In this document: positions 1-5,319 of the stretch, piece by piece
How the letters are laid out: each line of letters starts with the position of its first letter
Numbering within the stretch: position 1 is the stretch's first letter
Source: Methanobacteriota archaeon
GTDB taxonomy: Archaea > Thermoplasmatota > Poseidoniia > Poseidoniales > Poseidoniaceae
Direction: 5' to 3'
Assembly: GCA_002727515.1 (NCBI GenBank)
Contig: PBXF01000062.1
Coordinates: forward strand, 1-5,714
DNA length: 5,714 bases
Position numbers and translations under genes: made by a program
Notes under the pieces: generated by a model
What the model was told of the DNA's origin: nothing
The model's input: the letters and a program-made list of their open reading frames with translations, nothing else
Database searches by the model: none

Positions 1-98
1 AAGAGGCTGTACCGGTCCACGCCTCTAACGTAGTCGTCACAAAGTTAGACGAAACGGACAAGTTGCGAATGCAACATTTGACCGCAGATAGGAGTTGA
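1..98 (+). CDS. rpl24: Large-subunit ribosomal protein uL24, C-terminal fragment
   Basis: Only the last 31 codons are present, read in frame from base 3 to the TGA at 96-98; the start lies upstream of the window. The visible peptide contains VPVHASNVVVTKLDETDK, which matches the end of the KOW-type core of archaeal uL24, where a V-P-[IV]-H-x-S-N-V-x-[IV]-T-K-L motif is typical. uL24 is an early assembly protein that binds 23S rRNA domain I near the peptide exit. Its position directly before eS4 is the standard archaeal order and supports the call. The gap to eS4 is 5 bases, and the Shine-Dalgarno motif for eS4 lies inside the last codons of this gene. The fragment is short, so the identification rests on the motif plus context. 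Confidence 0.88.
   Translation, partial: EAVPVHASNVVVTKLDETDKLRMQHLTADRS
90..94 (+). promoter_or_regulatory. Shine-Dalgarno motif of eS4
   Basis: AGGAG lies nine bases before the ATG at 104, within the last codons of uL24. It favours 104 over the in-frame TTG at 95, which directly abuts the motif. Confidence 0.75.
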
Positions 99-103
99 AT
101 GAA

Positions 104-805
104 ATGGGAAGCAGCAGTCACTTGAAGCGATTGGCCATACCAAGAAGTTGGCCTCTTCCAAGAAAGACCACAGTTTGGGTAACACGCCCACGTGCAGGCG
201 CTCACAGCATCGATCGCTGTATGCCTCTGAACATTGTAATCAGGGACGTAATAGGTCTAGCAAGATCCACTCGTGAAGTTCGCAAGATTCTGCACAACAG
301 CCTCGCAAAGGTCGATGGCCGTGTGGTAAAGGATACTCGCCGAGGAGTTGGTATAATGGATGTACTAACTCTAGGTGAAGACAATTACAGATGTGTTCTA
401 GATACAAACGGCCGCCTAAGATACCGCCCAATTTCTCCTGAAGAAGCTACATGGAAGGTATGCCGAATTGAGGGTAAGTCCACAATCAAGGGCGGTAAGA
501 CACAGGTTCACCTACACGACGGACGAAATATCATTGTCGATGATGCATCCGAGCACAAGACAGGAGACTCACTGAAGATTTCCCTACCAGACCAGCAAGT
601 TCTGGAGCACATCAAGTTCGGAGAAGGAACTCGATGCATGCTAATCGGTGGTGTACACGTCGGAAAGTTAGCAGATGTAACCAATTTCATCGTAAAGCGT
701 TCAAGTATGCCTAACGAAGTTGAATTCGATGGCTTCGGTACAATCACTGACAACGTATTCACTGTCGGTGACTGCACCCTACCAGGTGTGGAGGTGAGTC
801 AGTGA
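104..805 (+). CDS. rps4e: Small-subunit ribosomal protein eS4
   Basis: The product is 233 aa, within the usual archaeal eS4 range. It is an archaeal/eukaryotic 30S protein that binds 16S rRNA and is not related by position to bacterial uS4. The N-terminus has the family signature HLKRLAIPRSWP (residues 6-17). A G-A-H motif near 32-34 leads into an S4-type RNA-binding domain (about 42-90, with KVDGRVVKDTRRG). The central eS4 domain follows (about 95-170), then a KOW-like segment near 174-205 (GTRCMLIGGVHVGKLADVTNF). The ATG at 104 is chosen because it gives the family-typical M-G start and has AGGAG nine bases upstream. An in-frame TTG at 95 directly abuts that motif and is unlikely to be used. 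The stop overlaps the uL5 GTG start by 4 bases. The last codons (Val-Glu-Val-Ser-Gln) also encode the uL5 Shine-Dalgarno motif. Confidence 0.97.
   Translation: MGSSSHLKRLAIPRSWPLPRKTTVWVTRPRAGAHSIDRCMPLNIVIRDVIGLARSTREVRKILHNSLAKVDGRVVKDTRRGVGIMDVLTLGEDNYRCVLDTNGRLRYRPISPEEATWKVCRIEGKSTIKGGKTQVHLHDGRNIIVDDASEHKTGDSLKISLPDQQVLEHIKFGEGTRCMLIGGVHVGKLADVTNFIVKRSSMPNEVEFDGFGTITDNVFTVGDCTLPGVEVSQ
790..797 (+). promoter_or_regulatory. Shine-Dalgarno motif of uL5
   Basis: GGAGGTGA, an eight-base match to the complement of the usual archaeal 16S 3' end, ends four bases before the GTG at 802. It decides in favour of GTG over the downstream ATGs at 823 and 829. It lies wholly inside the eS4 coding region. 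Confidence 0.85.
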
Positions 806-1329
806 GTGAGACTGCAAACCCAATGGCTATGCCAAGAATCGCTAAGGTAGTTGTCAACATTGGTGTTGGAGAGGGAGGAGATCGTCTTTCAAACGCTGAG
901 AAAGTACTCGAACTTGTTACTGGAGTTACTCCAGTAAGAACACTTGGAAAGCAACAAAACCGTGACCTAAAGGTCCGTGTTGGATTCCCAATTGGTTGCA
1001 AAGCTACAATCAGAAACTCTGATTCGATTAAGAAATTCCTAACAGATGCTTTTTGGGTTAGAGAGAACACAATCCCATCTTGGAATTTTGACAAGTCTGG
1101 AAACCTTTCATTTGGTATCCCAGACTACACAGACTTCCCTGACCAAAAATACGATCCAGATATCGGAATTTTTGGAATGGACATCAATATCGTACTAGAA
1201 AGACCAGGACACCGTGTCAGCAGACGCCGACGCCGAAGTTCAAAGGTCGCTATGAGCCACCGAACCAATGCTGATGATGCCAGAGCATGGTTTGTTGAGA
1301 ACTATGGTATCAAAATCTTGGAGGAGTGA
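802..1329 (+). CDS. rpl5: Large-subunit ribosomal protein uL5, GTG start
   Basis: The product is 175 aa, the expected archaeal size. uL5 binds 5S rRNA together with uL18 in the central protuberance and contacts the P-site tRNA. Visible landmarks are [20 protein letters not shown] (15-34), the TGVTPVRT segment (40-47), [10 protein letters not shown] (62-71), the [14 protein letters not shown] block (100-113), and [20 protein letters not shown] (117-136). An arginine-rich stretch at 141-145 follows the last block, as in other archaeal uL5 proteins. The start is GTG at 802, overlapping the eS4 stop by 4 bases. It is preferred over ATGs at 823 and 829 because a perfect GGAGGTGA ends four bases before it and because archaeal homologues have a short M-S-E-x-N-P-M leader. 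uS14 follows after a 2-base gap. Confidence 0.97.
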   Translation: MSETANPMAMPRIAKVVVNIGVGEGGDRLSNAEKVLELVTGVTPVRTLGKQQNRDLKVRVGFPIGCKATIRNSDSIKKFLTDAFWVRENTIPSWNFDKSGNLSFGIPDYTDFPDQKYDPDIGIFGMDINIVLERPGHRVSRRRRRSSKVAMSHRTNADDARAWFVENYGIKILEE

Positions 1330-1331
1330 AA

Positions 1332-1484
1332 ATGGCACGAGACCATGGTGAGCAGATTGGAAGAACAAACGGATGCCGCAGATGCGGACGTCGTCGAGGA
1401 ATGATTCGCCGTCACGGACTAAGACTGTGCAGACAGTGCTTCCGCGATGTAGCTCCTGAGATTGGATTTAAGAAGATGAATTGA
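1332..1484 (+). CDS. rps14: Small-subunit ribosomal protein uS14, zinc-binding type
   Basis: This 50-aa gene begins with M-A-R-D-H-G-E-Q and ends G-F-K-K-M-N. It has four cysteines at residues 15, 18, 33 and 36, forming the Cys-x2-Cys-x14-Cys-x2-Cys zinc-binding pattern of archaeal uS14. Other family landmarks are [18 protein letters not shown] (13-30) and [17 protein letters not shown] (32-48). The protein binds 16S rRNA in the 30S head. GGAGG at 1320-1324, encoded by the last codons of uL5, lies 7 bases before the ATG. The gap from uL5 is 2 bases, and uS8 follows after 11 bases. Length, motif and position all agree with the family, so confidence is high despite the small size. Confidence 0.97.
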   Translation: MARDHGEQIGRTNGCRRCGRRRGMIRRHGLRLCRQCFRDVAPEIGFKKMN

Positions 1485-1491
1485 GGTGATT
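1482..1491 (+). promoter_or_regulatory. Fused stop/Shine-Dalgarno TGAGGTGATT before uS8
   Basis: The uS14 stop TGA (1482-1484) is continuous with GAGGTGAT, which matches the extended archaeal anti-Shine-Dalgarno. GAGGTGA ends 6 bases before the uS8 ATG at 1496, and only 2 bases before a decoy ATG at 1492. The same ten bases occur at 1883 and 5317. Confidence 0.85.
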
Positions 1492-1495
1492 ATGA

Positions 1496-1885
1496 ATGCA
1501 GTTCGACCCCCTTAATGACGCACTAACAAAGATATTCAACGCAGAGCAAGCTGGAAAGTACAATGTTGATTTGTCCCCAGCATCCAAGTTACTTGGATCT
1601 GTTCTAGAGATTATGCAGACCTCCGGCTATGTCGGAGAGATTGAGAAGAACGACGACGGACGAGGAGGCAAATACATCGTTCAACTACGTGGCGCTATCA
1701 ACCAGTGTGGCGTAGTTAAGCCACGCCACTCAGTTCGCCGCCAGGAGTTCGATAAGTGGGAAGGCCGCTACCTTCCAGCACAAGATTTTGGACTTCTGAT
1801 TTTGACTACAAACAGTGGAATTATGCACCACAAGGATGCAAAGGAGAACCGCATTGGTGGCAAACTCCTAGCGTATGTTTACTGA
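1496..1885 (+). CDS. rps8: Small-subunit ribosomal protein uS8
   Basis: The product is 129 aa, a normal archaeal uS8 length. uS8 binds 16S rRNA helix 21 and nucleates the 30S platform; in bacteria its homologue is also the translational repressor of the spc operon. Landmarks are DPLNDALTKIFNAEQAGK (4-21), PASKLLGSVLEIMQTSGYVG (28-47), GAINQCGVVKPRHSV (66-80) and the C-terminal signature LTTNSGIMHHKDAKENRIGG (103-122) followed by KLLAYVY. The ATG at 1496 is in frame and sits 6 bases after GAGGTGA. Another ATG at 1492 is in a different frame and reaches a stop after seven codons. uL6 follows after 9 bases. Whether uS8 represses this archaeal operon cannot be judged from the sequence. Confidence 0.97.
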   Translation: MQFDPLNDALTKIFNAEQAGKYNVDLSPASKLLGSVLEIMQTSGYVGEIEKNDDGRGGKYIVQLRGAINQCGVVKPRHSVRRQEFDKWEGRYLPAQDFGLLILTTNSGIMHHKDAKENRIGGKLLAYVY

Positions 1886-1892
1886 GGTGATT
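1883..1892 (+). promoter_or_regulatory. Fused stop/Shine-Dalgarno TGAGGTGATT before uL6
   Basis: The uS8 stop TGA (1883-1885) forms the first three bases of the motif. GAGGTGA ends 4 bases before the uL6 ATG at 1895. This is the second identical copy of the ten-base string. Confidence 0.85.
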
Positions 1893-1894
1893 AA

Positions 1895-2434
1895 ATGGTA
1901 AAGTTAGATCGAGTAGAACACACTGTAGAAATTCCTGAAGGAGTTACTGCATCGATTGACGGTGACACAGTCACCATCACAGGACCTAAGGGTAAAGTTT
2001 CTCGTGATTTTGTCAGCGCAAGGCATGACATTTTCCAAGAAGGCGGCGCACTAATCGTTCGTGTCGATGTACCTCGTCGCAAGGAGAGAGCACTGGCAGG
2101 AACATGGAATGCGCACTTAAACAACATGGTTAAGGGAGTAACAGATGGTTTCACATACACATTGAAAGCACTATACTCTCACTTCCCAATGACACTAGCA
2201 GTAAAAGGCAACCAATTGATTGTCAACAATTACTTTGGTGAAAGAGTACCAAGATCCGCAGATATCCTAGCAGGAGTTGATGTGAAAGTCCAGAACAAGA
2301 CAGAAGTCGTAGTTACTGGAATCGATAAGGAAGCAGTCGGTCAAACCGCTGCTAACATCGAGCGCTCAACTACCGTAAAGAAGCGTGACCGCCGTGTATT
2401 CCAAGACGGAATATACCTAATTGAGAAGGCATGA
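1895..2434 (+). CDS. rpl6: Large-subunit ribosomal protein uL6
   Basis: The product is 179 aa, as expected for archaeal uL6. The family has two tandem alpha/beta domains and binds 23S rRNA near the sarcin-ricin loop, close to the factor-binding site. In the first domain the sequence shows an IPEGVTASIDGDTVTITGPKG-type block (13-33), with the conserved G-P-K-G at 30-33, and TWNAHLNNMVKGVTDGFTYT at 70-89. In the second domain (about 91-179) it shows NNYFGERVPR (111-120) and VVVTGIDKEAVGQTAANIE (138-156), the latter corresponding to the L6 signature region. The ATG at 1895 is preceded by GAGGTGA with a 4-base spacer, and that motif begins at the uS8 stop codon. eL32 follows after 13 bases, the longest gap in the window. 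Confidence 0.97.
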   Translation: MVKLDRVEHTVEIPEGVTASIDGDTVTITGPKGKVSRDFVSARHDIFQEGGALIVRVDVPRRKERALAGTWNAHLNNMVKGVTDGFTYTLKALYSHFPMTLAVKGNQLIVNNYFGERVPRSADILAGVDVKVQNKTEVVVTGIDKEAVGQTAANIERSTTVKKRDRRVFQDGIYLIEKA

Positions 2435-2435
2435 T

Positions 2436-2440
2436 GGAGG
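2436..2440 (+). promoter_or_regulatory. Shine-Dalgarno motif of eL32
   Basis: GGAGG sits in the 13-base uL6/eL32 gap, 7 bases before the ATG at 2448. It fixes the start of the SAP-like N-terminus and argues against the upstream TTG at 2421. Confidence 0.82.
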
Positions 2441-2447
2441 AATTGAG

Positions 2448-3110
2448 ATGAGTGATTATGAAGATATGACAGTTGCCCAACTCAAGGAGTTGCTAAGGGA
2501 AGCAGGATTGCCAGTGTCTGGTAAGAAAGCAGATTTAATCGCACGTTTGCAAGAAGGTGCAGATGAACCAGCGCCGGTTGAAGAAGAAGTCGCTGCTGAA
2601 GAATCCGAAGAAGATGATGAAGTTGAAGATGACAACTTCGATTCAGATTACGAAGACGAAGATGACTGGGAAGATGACGACTTCGACGAAGAACACGTCG
2701 CTCGCCAAAAGCCAGTTCTATCCGAGGAATTGAAAGCAGCACTAGCACTTAGGGCTGCACAAAAGAAAGGAACTCCTTCTTTCCGTAGAACAGAATGGTT
2801 CCGCTACAAGCGTTTGTCCCGCTCAGGCTGGAGAAAGCCTCACGGTATGGACAACAAGCAGCGCCGCAATTTCAAGTATCGTGGATCCCTTGTTAGAATC
2901 GGACACGGTAAGGTAAACGCTGCTAGTGGACTACACCCATCTGGCTTCGAGGAAGTTATGGTTCACAACACTAGAGATTTGGATCAAATCGATGCAGAGA
3001 CCCAAGCTGCGAGAATCGGTGCTACAGTCGGAGGACGTAAGCGCGAGAACATTCATGCTCGTGCAGATGAATTGGGAATCAGAGTACTAAACCGCAGGAG
3101 GGAACGCTGA
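2448..3110 (+). CDS. rpl32e: Ribosomal protein eL32 with N-terminal SAP-like domain and acidic linker
   Basis: The product is 220 aa, well above the roughly 125-140 aa of an ordinary eL32 core. It has three visible parts. Residues 6-37 (DMTVAQLKELLREAGLPVSG then KKADLIARLQEG) fit the SAP helix-extension-helix pattern T-h-x-x-L-K-x-x-L-x-x-x-G-L-x-x-S-G-x-K-x-x-L-h. Residues 45-82 are an acidic linker with 27 Asp/Glu in 38 positions and no Lys or Arg. From about 89 on is the eL32 core, with FRYKRLSRSGWRKPHGMDNK (118-137), SGLHPSGFEEVMVHNTRDL (160-178) and AARIGATVGGRKR (187-199). eL32 binds 23S rRNA on the solvent side of the large subunit. The ATG at 2448 has GGAGG seven bases upstream; an in-frame TTG at 2421 lies inside uL6 and is rejected. 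The SAP assignment is by eye. Haloarchaeal eL32 also carries an extra N-terminal domain, of a different fold. The stop overlaps the eL19 start by one base. Confidence 0.95.
   Translation: MSDYEDMTVAQLKELLREAGLPVSGKKADLIARLQEGADEPAPVEEEVAAEESEEDDEVEDDNFDSDYEDEDDWEDDDFDEEHVARQKPVLSEELKAALALRAAQKKGTPSFRRTEWFRYKRLSRSGWRKPHGMDNKQRRNFKYRGSLVRIGHGKVNAASGLHPSGFEEVMVHNTRDLDQIDAETQAARIGATVGGRKRENIHARADELGIRVLNRRRER
2463..2558 (+). other. SAP-like domain of eL32
   Basis: This region encodes residues 6-37 of eL32. The pattern is a first amphipathic helix (T-V-A-Q-L-K-E-L-L-R-E), then A-G-L-P-V-S-G-K-K, then a second helix (A-D-L-I-A-R-L-Q-E). The G-L-P-V-S-G-K-K turn followed by A-D-L-I is diagnostic of SAP domains, which usually bind DNA and sometimes RNA. 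The match is by eye; a profile search would be needed to prove it. A general helix-extension-helix domain of the same superfamily is the main alternative. Confidence 0.82.
2580..2693 (+). other. Acidic low-complexity linker of eL32
   Basis: This region encodes residues 45-82 of eL32. Of these, 27 are Asp or Glu, and the stretch from residue 34 to 85 holds no Lys or Arg. At DNA level it is a purine-rich GAA/GAC/GAT run with mixed codons, not an exact tandem repeat. It is probably disordered and separates the SAP-like domain from the rRNA-binding core. Confidence 0.9.
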
Positions 3111-3568
3111 TGCAGATTACCAATCAAAAGAAAATGGCCGCACAACTATTGAAGTGTGGTGTTAACAGAGTTTGGATTAATCCTTCTTACCTTGACCAGG
3201 TTGCACAATCTGTTCAGAAAGAAGATATCCGTGAAGCTATTGACAATGGATGGATTAAGGCTAAGGCAGTTCAAGGAACTTCTAGAGTTCGCGCCCTAAA
3301 GCGCCAAAACCAGAAGAAGAAGGGACGCAGAAAGGGTCAAGGAAAGAGATCAGGTTCTGCAAACGCAAGAAATCCTCGCAAGCAGCAGTGGATGGCTACC
3401 ATCAGAGCGCAACGCCGCACTCTGAAAGAGATGAGAGAGGATGGTACTCTCGAACGCTCACAATACCGCCACTACTACCTGAAGGCAAAGGGTGGTTCAT
3501 ACCGTTCAATATCTCACATGAAAGCTCAGATGGGTGTTGAAGGAATCAAAATTGGAGGTGAAGAATGA
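3110..3568 (+). CDS. rpl19e: Large-subunit ribosomal protein eL19
   Basis: The product is 152 aa, the usual archaeal eL19 length; the family is absent from bacteria. eL19 binds 23S rRNA and in archaeal and eukaryotic ribosomes reaches toward the subunit interface. The N-terminal globular part shows QKKMAAQLLKCGVNRVWINP (6-25) and EDIREAIDNGWIKAK (38-52). It is followed by a highly basic arm (64-104, with KKKGRRKGQGKRSGSANARN at 69-88). The long C-terminal helix region contains MREDGTLERSQYRHYYLKAK (108-127) and YRSISHMKAQM (131-141). The ATG at 3110 shares one base with the eL32 TGA stop, and AGGAGGG lies 7 bases upstream inside eL32. The last codons (Ile-Gly-Gly-Glu-Glu) form the Shine-Dalgarno motif of uL18. 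Confidence 0.97.
   Translation: MQITNQKKMAAQLLKCGVNRVWINPSYLDQVAQSVQKEDIREAIDNGWIKAKAVQGTSRVRALKRQNQKKKGRRKGQGKRSGSANARNPRKQQWMATIRAQRRTLKEMREDGTLERSQYRHYYLKAKGGSYRSISHMKAQMGVEGIKIGGEE
3554..3561 (+). promoter_or_regulatory. Shine-Dalgarno motif of uL18
   Basis: GGAGGTGA is encoded by the Gly-Gly-Glu codons at the end of eL19. It is 3 bases from the ATG at 3565 and 6 from the ATG at 3568. The second spacing fits the 4-6 bases seen for the same motif at other junctions here. Confidence 0.82.
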
Positions 3569-4080
3569 TGGCTAGTGGACCTAGACAACGAAACCAATAC
3601 CGTCGCCGTCGCAGCGGAGAAACAGATTACCGCCGTAGACTGAAGTTGCTAAAGAGCGGTAACGCTCGTGCAGTGGTTAGAATTTCCAACACCCGTGTAG
3701 TATGCCAAGTCGTTTCATGGCAGGCTGACGGTGACAAGGTCGAAGTTTCAGTCACTGGAGACGACCTTGTTTCACGCTACGGATGGCCAGAATCTAATTC
3801 TCGCAAAAATATTCCAGCATCCTATCTAACAGGATATGCTCTTGGAAAGTCTGCTCTAGCTGCAGGCCACGATGAGGCAGTCTTGGACATTGGATTAGCT
3901 GCTAGCACAAACGGAAATCGTGTGTTTGCTGCGCTGAAGGGAATGGTTGACGCAGGACTTGAAATCCCTCATGGGGATTCAGTAATTCCTGATGAAGACC
4001 GCCTAAACGGTGCACACATCGATGATTCCTATGCTTCTACTGTAGAAGCAACAAAGACAAAGATTGAGGAGGCGTTCTGA
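3568..4080 (+). CDS. rpl18: Large-subunit ribosomal protein uL18
   Basis: The product is 170 aa from the second of two adjacent ATGs. uL18 binds 5S rRNA together with uL5 and carries it into the central protuberance. The N-terminus M-A-S-G-P-R followed by YRRRRSGETDYRRRLKLLKS (11-30) is the archaeal uL18 pattern. VVRISNTRVVCQVVSW (36-51), ASYLTGYALGKSAL (84-97) and AVLDIGLAASTNGNRVFAAL (104-123) form the core, and IPHGDSVIPDEDRLNGAHI (133-151) is the archaeal C-terminal extension. Starts at 3565 and 3568 are both possible. The second gives the common M-A-x-G-P-R start and a 6-base spacer from GGAGGTGA, close to neighbouring genes; the first would leave only 3 bases and add one Met. uS5 begins after 1 base. 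Confidence 0.96.
   Translation: MASGPRQRNQYRRRRSGETDYRRRLKLLKSGNARAVVRISNTRVVCQVVSWQADGDKVEVSVTGDDLVSRYGWPESNSRKNIPASYLTGYALGKSALAAGHDEAVLDIGLAASTNGNRVFAALKGMVDAGLEIPHGDSVIPDEDRLNGAHIDDSYASTVEATKTKIEEAF
4067..4072 (+). promoter_or_regulatory. Shine-Dalgarno motif of uS5
   Basis: AGGAGG is encoded by the Glu-Glu-Ala codons near the end of uL18 and lies nine bases before the ATG at 4082. It supports the start that includes the N-terminal extension of uS5. Confidence 0.8.
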
Positions 4081-4081
4081 A

Positions 4082-4852
4082 ATGAGTGATGAAGAGATAA
4101 CTCAAATGGCACCAGGTCTGATACAGGCTTTCGCTGCACAAGAAGAGACTGAAGAAAGAGGAGGCCGCCGCCGCCGTAACACCTCAGCAGATGAAGCGAT
4201 TTCAGCTCTAAGATCATGGACTCCAAAGACAAGACTAGGCCGCGAAGTCATGGCTGGCCGCATCGTTACTTACGAACAAGCACTTGCATCTGGGCTTCCA
4301 ATCCGTGAAGTCGAGATCGTAGACGCACTAATTCCAAACTTGGAAGATGAAGTTCTAAAGGTCAACATGGTTCAAAGAATGACTGACTCTGGTCGACGTG
4401 TTAGATTCAATGTAATGGCATGCGTCGGTAACAAAGATGGATATGTCGGACTTGCAATGGCAAAGGGTAAGGAAGTAGCCCAAACAATCCGCAAGGCATT
4501 GACTGCTGCTAAACTTAACATCATCCAAATCCAGCGTGGTAACGGTTCTTGGGAATCAAGCGTAGGGCCTGGAACATCAGTTCCATTCAAGGTACAAGGA
4601 CAAGCAGGTTCTACTCGTGTAACTCTAATGCCAGCGCCTGCTGGTAAGGGCTTGGTTATTGGAGAGACTGGAAAGCGCGTTCTAACCTTAGCAGGTGTAA
4701 GCGATGTTCTTTCAAGAACAAAGGGTCAAACCCGAACAACAATCAATTACGCTGCTGCAACATTCAATGCTCTAGCAGCAATCAATAGAACACGTGTCAG
4801 CGATTCACAAAGAGCTGAGTTGTTCATTCACAAAGGGAGGCTGTTAGAATGA
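4082..4852 (+). CDS. rps5: Small-subunit ribosomal protein uS5 with N-terminal extension
   Basis: The product is 256 aa, about 40 longer than many archaeal uS5 proteins. uS5 sits near the mRNA entry channel of the 30S subunit and contributes to decoding fidelity. The family core starts at residue 46 with W-T-P-K-T-R-L-G-R. It continues through LPIREVEIVDALIPNLEDEV (72-91), the dsRBD-like S5 domain with VQRMTDSGRRVRFNVMACVG (97-116) and NKDGYVGLAMAKGKEV (117-132), and the C-terminal domain with VTLMPAPAGKGLVIGETGK (180-198) and LAGVSDVLSRTKGQTRTT (203-220). Residues 1-45 are extra: acidic at first, then basic with RGGRRRRN (26-33). The ATG at 4082 has AGGAGG nine bases upstream. A TTG at 4064 lies within uL18 and overlaps that motif. 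Starting inside the gene to give a shorter form is possible but has no better support. The stop overlaps the uL30 start by 4 bases. Confidence 0.96.
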   Translation: MSDEEITQMAPGLIQAFAAQEETEERGGRRRRNTSADEAISALRSWTPKTRLGREVMAGRIVTYEQALASGLPIREVEIVDALIPNLEDEVLKVNMVQRMTDSGRRVRFNVMACVGNKDGYVGLAMAKGKEVAQTIRKALTAAKLNIIQIQRGNGSWESSVGPGTSVPFKVQGQAGSTRVTLMPAPAGKGLVIGETGKRVLTLAGVSDVLSRTKGQTRTTINYAAATFNALAAINRTRVSDSQRAELFIHKGRLLE

Positions 4853-5319
4853 GTTGGATTGTTGTAAGAGCACGTTCAGATGTAAAGGTCGAACGTTCGA
4901 TTAGAGAAACAATGGGTATGCTAAACCTAACTCGTGTTAACCACGCAGTCATCATACCTGAAAATCCACAATACAAGGGTATGCTTCAGAAGGCTAAGGA
5001 TTACATCACTTGGGGAGACGCTGACGCATCTCTTGTTGAGAAGATGATTTCTGAGCGTGGCCGTCTAGTCGGTGACAAGCCTGTCACAGATGCGGATGTC
5101 AAGGAAGCAACAGATTACTCCTCGATCAAGGAATTCGCTGCTGCAATCGCATCTGGCGATGCTACAGTCAAGGATATGCCTGAGATGAAGAGAGTATTCA
5201 GACTACATCCACCACGTGGCCCAAAGGGCTGGGGTGGATTGAAGCGCACCTACGTCATTGGTGGCGCTCTAGGACCTCGTGGAGAGGATATTTCGGCTTT
5301 GGTCGAAAGGATGATTTGA
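4849..5319 (+). CDS. rpl30: Large-subunit ribosomal protein uL30, archaeal long form
   Basis: The product is 156 aa, the archaeal/eukaryotic long form; the bacterial protein is only about 60 aa. uL30 binds 23S rRNA of the large subunit. Landmarks are WIVVRARSDVKVERSIRETM (3-22), MLNLTRVNHAVIIPENPQYK (24-43), MLQKAKDYITWG (45-56), and the C-terminal block FRLHPPRGPKGWGGLKRTY (117-135), which is characteristic of the archaeal form. The ATG at 4849 overlaps the uS5 TGA as ATGA, and GGGAGG lies 8 bases upstream inside uS5. The TGA stop at 5317-5319 is the first three bases of a TGAGGTGATT string that serves as the uL15 ribosome binding site. Confidence 0.97.
   Translation: MSWIVVRARSDVKVERSIRETMGMLNLTRVNHAVIIPENPQYKGMLQKAKDYITWGDADASLVEKMISERGRLVGDKPVTDADVKEATDYSSIKEFAAAIASGDATVKDMPEMKRVFRLHPPRGPKGWGGLKRTYVIGGALGPRGEDISALVERMI

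Noticed and set aside
1891..2160. Minus-strand open frame opposite uL6 and similar minus-strand frames at 202-431, 508-777, 759-1094, 2482-2748, 4029-4232, 4372-4590 and 5255-5499
   Set aside because: Each lies opposite a clearly identified ribosomal protein gene, has no recognisable product, and looks like a shadow of the coding strand.
2421..2447. Longer eL32 starting at TTG 2421
   Set aside because: The added residues overlap the end of uL6 and have no ribosome binding site; ATG 2448 has GGAGG at a 7-base spacer.
2580..2693. Tandem DNA repeat in the GAA/GAC/GAT-rich stretch of eL32
   Set aside because: No constant repeat unit is present; the pattern follows from Asp/Glu codons with mixed third positions.
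4064..4081. Longer uS5 starting at TTG 4064
   Set aside because: The TTG overlaps the Shine-Dalgarno motif itself; ATG 4082 is correctly spaced.
4535..4620. Possible loss of a cysteine cluster in uS5 (N-G-S-W-E-S-S where some archaea have C-G-S-W-E-C)
   Set aside because: These cysteines are not universal in the family, so their absence is not clearly abnormal without an alignment.
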